This document shows, one piece after another, positions 26,761-38,256 of a DNA stretch of 64,000 bases (position 1 is the stretch's first letter; each line of letters begins with the position of its first letter). The notes under the pieces were generated by a model. It had not been told where the DNA came from, ran no database searches, and saw only the letters and a program-made list of their open reading frames with translations. Source of the DNA: Cryptomeria japonica (Eukaryota; Streptophyta; Pinopsida; Cupressales; Cupressaceae). The DNA is taken from positions 373,498,132 through 373,562,131 of the forward strand of contig NC_081407.1 of assembly GCF_030272615.1 (NCBI RefSeq), written 5' to 3'. A program made the translations under genes and the position numbers.

Positions 26761-27369
26761 GAAATTACATTAGCATAATACTAATAAAATGATAAGTAAT
26801 TGATTTGATGGAATGGATTTGTTTGATGTATGATCGATTATTCGAAATGAAGATAATTCTAAATGAGATGAGAATAAGGATGATGATATGAGTTAACTAG
26901 AAAATCAATGAAGTCAACTTGGCTAGAAATATAAATTTATCAATTTGAGTCCTGAAAGGATAACCATGGATTATTCATTTATTTGATGGATAAATGTGCA
27001 CATAAAATTTCAATTTACAAATTGAATTGACTACCAAAAAAAATAAAAATTTGTAGTTTGAAAAAACAAGAATAAATTTCTAAAATGAAGAATTAGGAAA
27101 GAGGAATGAGTTTCTAAAATGAAGAAAAAATAGTTTAGGAAAGAAGAATTAAGTGAAGATTGAGGGGAGAAAATAGATATTATAAGTGGATAATCAATTC
27201 ACATTTAATTAAATAATGAAATATTATTTAGTTAAGTGGATAAATGAATAAAAGATAATAAGAAAATAAAAATTGGATTGGATAAGAGTGCGAATTGATA
27301 AATGAATAAAATGAAGATTAATAAATGATAAATGATAATTAGATGAATCAAAACAATAATTAAGAGGAA

Positions 27370-28290
27370 TAATTTTAGTGTTTATAGATATAGATTGTAA
27401 TTTTGTTTATATTGGATTTTAATATAGCTTTCTTTTGTTTGTAAAGGACACGTCGCTTATGGGCTTTGATGTAGATCCATATATTGTATTTTGTTGATAT
27501 AAGATCTCTCAACAACTTAGATTAGATTGTAGATTTGTTTTTGGCTTATGAGATTTGATAGTAATTTTGTTGATACATGATACCATTATAACTTAGTTGT
27601 TATTATAAAGGTTATTGGCTTATGAGCTTTAGTATGGATAATTGTAATTTTTTTTGACTTTGGATTTTACTATAGCTTAGCCTACATTATATAGGGGTAT
27701 TGATGTGCTTCTATCAGCTCCCACTATAGCTCAATGTGCATTATAAAGCGTTTTTCCCATATTGACTAGTTTTGTTGATACATGATATCACATAGTTTAG
27801 TCTCAATTTTTTTCTAGCTTAAAGGATTTGGTGTGTATATCTTTTATTTTTGTTGATACATGATCTTTATCTAGCTTAGTCTGCATTGTAGATGTGAACA
27901 ATTTGCAATTTTGTTGATACAAGATTTATCTCGAGGTTATTCTACATTGTGGAGTTCTTTGGGTTTTTGGGCTTCGACTAATTTTTTTAGCCTAGCTTAG
28001 TCAACATTTTAAAGTGATTTTAGCTTATAGAATTTGATGTGGATATCTTGTAATTTTGTAGATATAATATTATAAACATTACTGTGGAAATCTTGTAATT
28101 TTTCGCTCTAGGCTAGTCTACATTGTAATGATTATCTTTAGCTTGGAGGCGTGATATGGAGACTTAATTTTGTTGATATAGATCTGGCCTATCTTTATCT
28201 ATATTAGATAATTTTTCCAACTTATGATTTTCTTTATAAATATCTAGAAGTTTTGTTGATACTTGAAATAATGTCTTCCTTATTAATACT
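27370..28290. repeat. Diverged ~75-140-bp repeat domain (unit 2)
   Basis: Counterpart of 13810-16200 without the LINE insertion. TTTTGTTGATA anchors occur near 27495, 27567, 27773, 27858, 27909 and 28252, alternating with CTACATTGTAG-like sequence and GGCTTATGAG-like sequence. It is non-coding. Confidence 0.7.
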
Positions 28291-30552
28291 AGAAATAATG
28301 TCTTCTTTATAATTTTCATCTATTTAAGTAACTAGCATAAAAATGCCTCTTAAAAGACCCAAAAGAGTGAACATTTATTTGAATTTAGAATGCTATGAAA
28401 AAACAGAAAAAATCAAAATATCTGTTCAAACTCATCAGACCCAAAAAGAATGAACATTTATTTGAATTTAGTAGGTTTAATTTTTCTTAAAACCTTCTTG
28501 TTAGACTCATTTAAGATTGTTTTTAGTATGAGATGAAGCAAAGTTCACCTAGACTTTTAATCAAAGTTCCAGCAGGCAAATGCAACTAATGAGATAAATG
28601 CTCGGAGATTCTGGGCTTGAAAAAGGTAAGCATTTTGTTATATTCTGCAAATATCATTATAATGTATAAACAAATTATCACCAAATAGCTTACAATTCCC
28701 TTTTGGATATAATCAATATAATCTTGATACTGAAAAACAGGTCACATCTAAAATAATTATTGAAAACTAATCTAATTTCTCTCTGTGCTTGCCAGTTTCA
28801 TTTTTAAAATATTAAAAAAATAAATGCAGCTCATTCTTTAGCTGTCTCAATGTCAGATTAACTTCAATGTTTATATCACTTTGGTAACCCCTTTTTTAAA
28901 CAATATTACTATATAAAAGAGAGAGTTCTTATTTATGGAGTCGTTTATTTTCCATACAAAATAGCATTTGATGAAAAAGATAAAATCTGTAATCATAATG
29001 GATTTTTACACGGTTTCTATTGGTTTGATCCTCTTATCTGCTTTCTCAATGCTGGAAAAATGCAAAAAATCTGCTGAAAAACAATTGTGTTATGCAAATT
29101 TGTGTTTTTGATCAGATGATGTATGGAGAATAACCGTTGCCCTCATTTACAATGCTATTCCAATTTTATTTCTGATAAATACAATAACAAATTATAAGCA
29201 AGAACACTTCCTCATTGCATGACTTTCAATTATAAAAATTTATATTTTTAATTATTTAATTCAAATTTTAGCACTTATTGATTAGCCATTACACCTATTG
29301 TAATATTTGACTATGAAAATAATGCTCATTTCTACCCCTCTTCCCATTTTAAAAGCACTTTTTATCTTCTACAACTTTATTTTTCTCTCTTCATGCCCCC
29401 TTTGGGAAACTCTTCAAAGAAAAAATGCAAGATCATTGGTATTCTTTTATTCCTTGGAGCTACCTAAAGCTCTTGGAAGGAATAACAGAGCTTGCAAATC
29501 TTTGAAATCTTTGAAATCTATTGAGGAACTTCTTATGTCAAGTAATATTATTCTATTAAAATATTAATATTTGCTTTTATTTGACATTGTTTGCTCTTGG
29601 TGTTTTAGGTAGCTCATTGGTGTAAATCAATCTTTTTTATTATCATTATTTTATTAAGAATGGTGATTTTCTTTGTAGGTCAAGATTGACACCATTATCA
29701 TTGAAATTTTTATATCACTAGTCTTTATTCCATAATGCACATAGGTGTAAGAGCACACACTATTTATTGTTTCTTTTATCTTGGTTGTTTGTAAATGCCA
29801 AATGACCAAAATAAGGGGTTGATAGAGGCAAACCACTAAACAACCCCAACAATTTCCTATGTTTATATGAGTGTAAAGATTAGATTAGGTCTTCATCAAA
29901 ATCCACATGTTATGGGACATTATGTTGCCACTATTGTACATGCGGCAACACAATGCATAGTAGTCCACACTACACATCAATGTCCTCGGTAGTGAGCTTC
30001 AACATTTGGTAACAAGTTCCTTTTTGTGATTATTTAATGTCACTATTGTCATACATGTTAATAAATTTTATATCATTCATTGCATGGCCTCTTTGTATTT
30101 TATTTAATATTTAATAGTTACAAAAAGAATAACTTTATTTCCAGTTTTTGCCCAAAATTATTTTTTAAGTTTCATGATATCTTTTCAGTCCAATTTTGTA
30201 TTAGATAAGAGAGTTATTTCACTTTCAAGTAACAAGGAAAATTAATTAATTGAAAGTAGGGATCTTTAGTTAAAGTTGTTTTCTACTTTCCTTACAGTCA
30301 TATAAACTAGAAAACTCCAAAAAAAAATGAAGGAAACGTGAAAATATCCTTAAAAAAAAAACATCTATATTTGAACCCTTATTAAAGAGAAGGCCAAAAA
30401 GTGGAGTAAAATAATAAAATAGTTGGATGATAGATCAAAATACATTGCAAATTAAATAAAAACACATAAGAAGACAAACACATAGAAAACTAAGAAGCAC
30501 ACAAGAAGTACAAATTGGAAACCTATTTTATAGAAATTAGGACCTACATACA

Positions 30553-31735
30553 AAATTTGTTGGCAATTTTGATGTTTATGTTGTAATTGTCATTGATGGA
30601 CACACACTTGTATTGAGATCCCCTTTATATGTATGAGCTCATGCTCAACCGGTATTTGTTCCAACCGGTATGTTGTACTCTAGTCTTTAGACTAGTAGTG
30701 ATTTTGCATAATGTGTTTTCCCGGTCTGAAGCGGCATGTCGACCCCAAGCGGTTCGCAGATCACAAGCGGTACAAGGAAGCAAAGCGGCACAACACATTC
30801 TTACCAATCTTCATTTCTGTCAAACCGGCAACCGACATTTTTGTCAAACCAGCAACTGGCATTTTGTATGAACCGGTAACATTTTGTGATGAGTTACCAA
30901 TCCACCGATTGTTTGACAGTGCCGACACATTGACGGTGATTCTTGTGTCGTGTTATTGAGTATGTCTAGATTCACTGAACCTAGGAAATTGTAATGTAAT
31001 CCTATTGGACCGACATGAAATTAGATTCCTTTAAAAGGACATCATGTCTAGGGTTTTAAAAGTTGTTGAAAGAGCTGCGAATAGGGTTTATGTTGAGCTA
31101 GGGTTTAAGGTGAAAGAGTAGAGCGATCTTATGAGAGGAGATCGAGTTGTAACTCAGAGTGAGATAGAGAAGACTGAAGTAATGCTGGAATGCATTAGCT
31201 GTGAGCATACTGGATCTAACCAAGCAGTTTGTGCTAGTAGATAGATCAAACACTTGTTGATTACTCACATCTTTGACAAGTTTGTAGCCCTTAACCAGGT
31301 AGGCCTCAAAGCCTTTGTAAAATCCTCTAACAAGGTGGTTCACACATGTGAATCTAAAATCCTCTAACAAGGTAGTCTTTAATCGGACTTATCTCCTAAC
31401 AGAGATTGAGATTCTTAACAGGATTTGTTCTAGTGAAGAACATTGTAAGACCTTAACCGGTCTGGTTTCTATTCTGCAGATAGTGACTTGTGAGTTCCAT
31501 CTCACCGTGGTTTTTCCCAGTTGGGTTTCCACATCAAATATCTTGTGTTGTGGTTGTATTGCTTTTGTGAGTGAATGGTTTATTCGCATTTTGGTTTGTA
31601 TGTGTGATAACTGGTTTGATTGTCAGACTGCTTTACCGGTTTATCTCTAGACTGTGTAAGTGTTTTAGTGCAAAGATTTTTGGCATACTAATTCACCCCC
31701 CCCCCCCCCCCCCCCTCTTAGTATTCATCAAAATT
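30553..31735 (+). mobile_element. Solo LTR, Copia type, 1173 bp, TSD AAATT
   Basis: The LTR is 30558-31730, flanked by perfect AAATT duplications (30553-30557 and 31731-31735). It begins TGTTGGCAATTTTGATG and ends TTAGTATTCATCA. It is in the opposite orientation to Copia-1 and Copia-2 but has the same layout: ATGACAA-rich start, short CCTCTAACAAGG-like repeats (31320-31440), the GTGGTTTTTCCCAGTTGGG motif near 31508, and a C-run with ATTCACC near the 3' end. Units 1 and 2 are uninterrupted here. There is no internal region, so it is most likely the product of LTR-LTR recombination. Confidence 0.88.
31696..31715. repeat. C homopolymer of 20 bases
   Basis: Twenty uninterrupted C residues near the 3' end of the solo LTR. 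The same position in the other Copia-type LTRs carries a shorter tract on the opposite strand: AGAGGGGCGG near 4768, G-runs of about 9-11 at 36826-36834 and 42539-42549, and GAGAGGGGGG near 59537. The exact length is prone to assembly error. Confidence 0.85.
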
Positions 31736-34700
31736 TTGGTCAAAATAGAACCCCATACTAGGCCATTGATATTCCAAAATGACTTGGTGTTTAGTCAACT
31801 ATATGGCTTATCTAGGCTGTCAACCTAGTCCAAATTGTTAAAAAATACAAAATCGCATATATAGATCTCTTCCAAACAATTAATGTTGATCTCATAGAAA
31901 CTATTGTAGGACTATAAGGTGAAGGATAATTCATCATAAAAAAATTATAAACACTAACGTGGGTTCACTCTTTTAGGAAATATTGTTCAATCAATGTTCT
32001 TAATTGAAAACTTAGTATTTACTATGTAATTAGGCATAGAAGGCCCAATTTATCATTTTTTTGGAGGGAATTCAAGAAGGAAAACTAGCTCACCTCAACT
32101 ACCCTTATTAATGCACACCCTATAAAAAAACAAGCTTGATTGGAGAAAAAGATTAGGTGAACTAGTAATCACTTGCCACCAAAGATTGCTTCTCCAAGCC
32201 CAATGAGGTCCAACTTTTTTTGAGAGATCAAGAGTGAATAGGTTCATCTAAATGTGGCAGTCACTTATTGAGATTATATTTGAGACACATGTCTTAAAAC
32301 CCAAAAATAAATGGTTTTGTGCTGGACTTAAGAGATGTGATCTAATTGGTTGATTTGGAAAAAGGTAAAAAAGATGGTTATAAAGAAGGAGTAAGAGGAT
32401 CATGAAAAACAAAAATACACTTGGTGGAAGGATAAGTAAATAGAGAAAACATTAAATTTAAATAAAAAACATAAGCAAGGAGTTAGGATGATCAAAAGGA
32501 ACTAGGATTAGCTATAGGAGGGCAACAATTATGGTTGAAACAAGGGGTAGTAAGTAAAAAATATACAAGACAAAATAAGTGTAAAATAAATCAACAAGAA
32601 TTTTAGAGTACTATGCAATTTTTGATCTTTTTGATCTTACACTCCCATCAGTAACAAATGAATTTAGGAAAATAAAATTTAGCATTCCTACACTATCATG
32701 TCCAACCTCAGGTGAGGTGGTGAGTTGATTAGCATGGCACCAAATTGCCATTACTGTGGTTTGAAGTAGAAATGTAGAAACGTTAACTTTTTGTAAACAA
32801 ATGGTATCAAAAGGGAAAACCTATTAAAAAGTGATACATATAAAAACTTACATGAAGATTCTATAATGTCACACACATTCCATGTGCTAAGATGCCCATC
32901 TAGAGGGTTCCTCCATAGATAGCTCTATATGGACATTGTTGTTTTTTAACATTATAAACTTATTTCCTTAAATTGAATGTTGATTTAGAAATAGATAGTT
33001 TCTAATAAAAATAGAACAAATGTTTTCATTGAAGCATCCCTTTCTAAACCCTTGTTAATTCATGGGCTTTGAGAGAACCTAAAGGGTTCAATAACCGTAG
33101 AAAATTTTCCAAAAAGATATGGTATTTGAAAATGATAGAGTTGTTCCTCTTTGAACATAATTCTTAATTTTAAATGGGGGACCATTAGGTTTAGTTGGAT
33201 TAGTGGAAATAGATTTTTTTTCCTCCCACTATGGTCTAACTAGCCTCTTAAACTAGTGGGGTGAAGCATCTACCTCAAGCATGGGAGATATTCATGGTAT
33301 AAGAAAAAGCTTTGTGATCTTGCATGATCAAGACATTGACAATAAAAGTAAGTGTTTGGAAGGTTGGATAATTTACTCTACGGAAGAATAGAAAGGAAAG
33401 TGAACACTTGGGAGATTAACCAAATAAGAAACAATAAGGGAATCTTACTATAACACTTTTAAATTCTAGGCCTAACAAGATAATACTAGAAGGGTATTCT
33501 CCACAAACTAACTACTAGACTAGTTGAGGATCGTATTGACTTACTATAGGTCACCAAAAGAAAACTAAAAAGAAAACCTGATATTTCTAACCCTAGTGAG
33601 ATTGATGCATGGAGCTCCCAAAAATACTTGACCCAAACAAAAAAAGATTGCTTAGATGGGATTTTACCAACATAATATATGTAATAATGATCTAGCTTAA
33701 ATTGTACCAATTCTAAATAGTTTCAACATCAACTTGAAAAATTACATCAAAATTAAAAATATTACCTTAAAAAAATTTCGAATGAACTTTCATTCTTTCT
33801 TAAGTTCCATCCTTACCACCACATGCAACAATAATTGTAGATGGCATGACATTGGCCATTTAAGTAATCCTTAAACCATCCAGATTAAGTGTGAAATAAT
33901 ATGGTGAACCTTGAGATACTATTGCTAAATTAGTATGGAGAGAGGAGAGGAGCAAAACAATCCTCGTATCATATGCTTAACAAACTATATGCATGCACAA
34001 GCCAAATAGATTCTAGGACATAGATGAGGGTTTAAATAACTTATTGTCAAACATTTCAACTTCTATTTCTTTTATAGTAGAAAGTTAGTGATAAATTATA
34101 TGTCAAGACAATTAAGCAAAAAACCACCACTACCAATCTCATCAATCACATTTCAATGTATAAGTTTCTGATTTTGTTATCAAGGTGAGTCAACATGTCT
34201 CTGTTGCAGTTACTGAAGACCATTATTTATGTTGTATCTTGTGGACACAAGCTTAATGTCACCTGTTGTATCTTATGGATGTAAGTAGTTAACTCAACAT
34301 TGTCTAAAGCTTTACACTTACATTCAGCTTTAAGAATTTGATTTAAGGTCATTTGACATTTTTTTTATGTTGAGACTTAGATCTTTTGCAATTTGAGTCA
34401 CCATATAATGAATTTAGAATCTTTTTGGTCTAGTTGTTATTGATTGTCTTATGACCAGTTAAACAAGGTAACACTGACTAATTTTTCTTAATTTGGCTTA
34501 CCAATTTCGCTACATACTGATGAATTTGAAATGTTTTCTTCAATACTCTTGAATGTTCGACACAACTAGGAAGAATGCTGACAAAAGTTGTGAAATTTGG
34601 CTTTACACCTGCCAATTGCACTTGCTTCAAAATGTGTACATCCTCTTTAAAACATGTGTTTTATGTATATCTTATAATAATGGTATTTCATGTGACCACA

Positions 34701-35010
34701 TTTCGTTGAAGGATTTTATATTTTTTATACTTTCATATGATACAAAAACTCATACATAATCTAATCCAGAAACTTCACAGCTCAGTACCAAAACATTTTC
34801 AAATATTATATTTTTTTCAAATTCTTATTCCAGTATGCTTTGATGTGTCCATTCCCTATTTGAAAGGCCACATTTTAGAATAGGGAAAGAGGACGCTTAC
34901 AAAGGTTATGCAAAAACATTTTCAGCAAACCCATTTTGTTCATTCTATGCTCCTATTACAGTCTAAAAGTACACATCTATTTTAGGTGTTCTATCAAACA
35001 GTTCACGAGT

Positions 35011-35945
35011 CTTGTCCATGCTTTCCATAGTAGTATTGTTCTAGTAGTAACGATGGTAGGAAAGATTAATTATTGATATTTTTTCAAATCTGATCTAATT
35101 TATATTTAGGGTTAAGTATTAGAGTATCTTGGCATTCAAATAGAAGGTCTTAGATTGGAGTACTAATAAGTCTGTACAAAATAACTTAAATTCAGCTGAT
35201 CAAAGAGGTTTTTTTTTTTCTATCTTATGGGCTTCAAAGTGGATATCTTTTAATTTTGTTGATACTTAATTATATTGGAGTTTATTCTATATTGTATAGT
35301 GTTTTTGAGTTAGACTTATGTATAAATATCTTCTAGTTTTGTTGATTCAGAATGTCACCATCTAATCTAATCTAATCCAATCTAATCTAATCTAATCTAA
35401 TCTAATCTAATCTAATCTAATCTAATCTAATCTACATTGCAGTATTGTTCTAGTAGTAGTATTGTTGTCCATGCTTTCCATCTTCTTGTCCATGCTTTCC
35501 ATAGTAGTATTGTTCTGGTAGTAATGATGGTAGGAAAGAATAATTAATTGATTTAGAATGTCACCATCTTCTTGTCCATGCTTTCCATAGTAGAATTGTT
35601 CTGGTAGTAACGATGGTAGGAAAGATTAATTAATTGATATTTTTTTAAAATTTTGATCTAATTTATATATAGGGTTAAGTATTAGAGTATCTTGGTGTTC
35701 AAATAGAAGGTCTTAGATTGGAGTACTAATAGGTCTGTACAAATTAACTTAAATTCAACTGATCAAAGAGGTTTTTTTTTTGTCTTATGGGCTTCAGAGT
35801 GGATATCTTTTGATTTTGTTGATACTTAATTATATTGGAGTTTATTCTATATTGTAGAGTGTTTTTGAGTTAGGGACTTCTGTATAAATATTTTCTAGTT
35901 TTGTTGATTCAAAATGTCACCATCTAATCTAATTTAATCTACATT
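35011..35945. repeat. 560-bp local tandem duplication in unit 3
   Basis: The block starting CTTGTCCATGCTTTCCATAG at 35011 starts again at 35571 and can be followed for roughly 370 bases (TTAAGTATTAGAGTATCTTGG, GGATATCTTTT, TATATTGGAGTTTATTC). A third, partial CTTGTCCATG copy lies at about 35484. Unit 1 has a single equivalent region near 12200-12560, so the duplication is specific to unit 3. Confidence 0.75.
35361..35430. repeat. TCTAA microsatellite, 14 units
   Basis: Fourteen TCTAA units in tandem, the fourth reading TCCAA. Units 1 and 2 have only two or so copies at the same place (ATCTAATCTA), so this is a recent expansion within unit 3. Confidence 0.95.
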
Positions 35946-36799
35946 GTAGAGGGTTTTTGGTATGGATATTGTAAATAATAAAATTTATAAAATTAGAAAA
36001 TATAAATGAAATTAAAAACATAAAATCAAATCAATCTTCTAATCTATAAATGTCATTGCACCCACATTCCAAGGGCTATGTGACAAATCATGTCATACTT
36101 TCTTGAGATTTGCAATGAAGTACATAGATTAGAGGTTTGATTTGATTTGTCACTTTGCCTTCAAAATGTGGGTGCAATCTCAATATCATAATATTGTTAA
36201 TATGATAAGTAGTTGATTCAAGAGAATGGACTTGTTTCGTGTATGATCTAGATTATTCAAAATGATGAAGAGAAGAATGAGTGAGATGGGATGAAGATGA
36301 GGACACAAGTTAACTAGAAAATTAGTGGAATCAACTCAATTATAAATAAAAAATTGTCAATTTGAGTCATAAAAGAATAATAATAGATCATTCATTGATT
36401 TGATGGATAAATTTGCACATAAATTTTTTATTTACAGTGTGATTTGACGAAAAAAAAGAAGAAGAAGTTTCTAATTTGAAGAAAGAAGAATAAGTTTCTA
36501 AAAAGAAAAAAGTTAATTTAGGAAAAAAGAATAAGCTTCTAAAATGAAGAAGAGTCAATTTAGGAAAGAAAAATAAGTTTCCAAATAAACTTTAAAGAGA
36601 CAAAAATAAAAATAATAAGCATGGTTAATTAATTCATATGCAATTTAATAATAAAATATAATTTAGTTAAGTGGATAAATAATAAAGAGAATAATTTCGA
36701 TGTCTACATATATAGATTGTAATTTTTCTTATATCGAATCTTAGTATAGCGTTCTTTGCTTATAGAGTAGATGTTGCTTATGTGCTTTGATGTGGATCC

Positions 36800-37907
36800 T
36801 GTTAGGATAACCAGTGGAAAACTGAGGGGGGGGGTTGTGAATCAGTTGTCAATAGATTATATTAATCAAACCACTTTATAACCTTTAACCGAAGCACATA
36901 AACATTAAATAGTGGAATAGCAGAAATAGATATCGGTAAGCAATAAAGCTTAAGAATGAAATAGAGAATTAAAACAATGCAACCATACCACATAACACCA
37001 TGATTTGTACGTGAAAAAATCGGTAAAGGGGAAAACCATGGTGGGAAGCCTACCCACAGTCAGATGATACTTTTGCAGAAAGTATGTGATACAATAAGGG
37101 GCCTGCACATGCAGGAAGGCACACTGCCTAGAGCATACTACTCATTACAAAGGAGTCTCACTGACTATAGAGAGGTTATAACCACCTCAATATAATTGGA
37201 CAACAATCCAGAAGAATGAACTGCCAAAGATGGCATCTACCATGCCTGATTACAGTCCTGGTTAAGCTTAATACTGGAGGCCTTTGACCTCTTACTTAAG
37301 CCCAATTCGATCACCTATGATCGACCAAGTTTCCTTCGGATATGATATTTCATTCCACGACCACGAACATTGCCTTTTCATTCCCATGATCGACAATGAG
37401 ATCTTACATCAATTTATACAATCCCTAAGGCTAAAACAAATTAGGTCGGCCACCTAAAAGATATTACAATAAGATCATTACATACATCCATATCACAATG
37501 ATATGCCATGTCGGCTTTAGAACAAAACAACATTAACCAATCCATAAAACATCTCGGTAATGTGTAGAGAACACGTTAACATGATACCGGTCCATAACCT
37601 AGATAGGTATCGGACCTAATATGGGTCCACCACACTAAAGCAATGTCTCCAATCAGTTCAGGCATGATCAAGGATCACCTTCTGCATCCCGAATTCCATC
37701 TAGAAGCCGTACCAACACCACTTATGCATCCTGTCAAATATTATCAGTAAAAGCTCTATTGGTAAAACCTTAAACCCTTACCGGTAACACTTGTTCTTCT
37801 ACTGGTAACCAAAACTTGTCTGCCAGTAACCAACCATAACAACTAGTGTTGACATCAATGACAAAACATCCATGCAACACATAATCAATTCCTCCATATT
37901 TCCAACA
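36800..37907 (-). mobile_element. Copia-2 3' LTR
   Basis: It begins TGTTAGGATAACC and ends TTTCCAACA on the plus strand, aligned along its length with 42513-43619. It contains the G-run and TGAATCAG near 36826-36845 and the GGGGAAAACCATGGTGGG motif near 37028. The polypurine tract follows directly at 37908. Confidence 0.9.
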
Positions 37908-38256
37908 TTCTCCCCCTTTAGCATTGATGGAAACACTATATGTGAAAAAGAAAACATCTAAGTGCCAAGAAATGCCAAAAATTTCTCAAAGAAGATATAA
38001 CAATGAAAAATTGAAAAATCTCAGCAACTCCCCCTTAGGAGTGCAGTCCAATTTAAAACTGATTTGAATCCCATAAACATTATTTTTCACATATAACTCT
38101 CCCCCTTTGACATCAATGCCAAAGATATGACATAGATATCAAAATTATGTGAATCTCAAAGTTGACTACTCCCCCTGAGTAGTAGCACCACAACATCAAC
38201 CCAGAGCAAAGGATAAAGCTGATGATGCATACCAGACTGATGGTCTGCTCCATCAA
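37908..38256 (-). promoter_or_regulatory. Copia-2 polypurine tracts and 3' non-coding region
   Basis: TTCTCCCCCTTTAGC at 37908-37922 is the polypurine tract on the element strand. Similar tracts recur: CTCCCCCTTAGG near 38029, TCTCCCCCTTTGAC near 38098 and CTCCCCCTGAG near 38169. The last two have close counterparts in Copia-1 near 408 and 470. No coding sequence is visible. Confidence 0.75.

Larger units (their letters stand above)
17806..28821. repeat. Large tandem unit 2
   Basis: Second copy of the large non-coding unit. It starts with AAATGCAACTCACTC, which recurs as AAATGCAGCTCATTC at 28822 at the start of unit 3. It is interrupted by a 4.2-kb solo LTR (21139-25351). Compared with units 1 and 3 it lacks about 700 bp after ATCCTTAAACC near 25640 (unit 1 11290-12025). 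The unit 2/3 junction also lacks the tail seen after unit 1. No coding frame is apparent. Confidence 0.85.
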
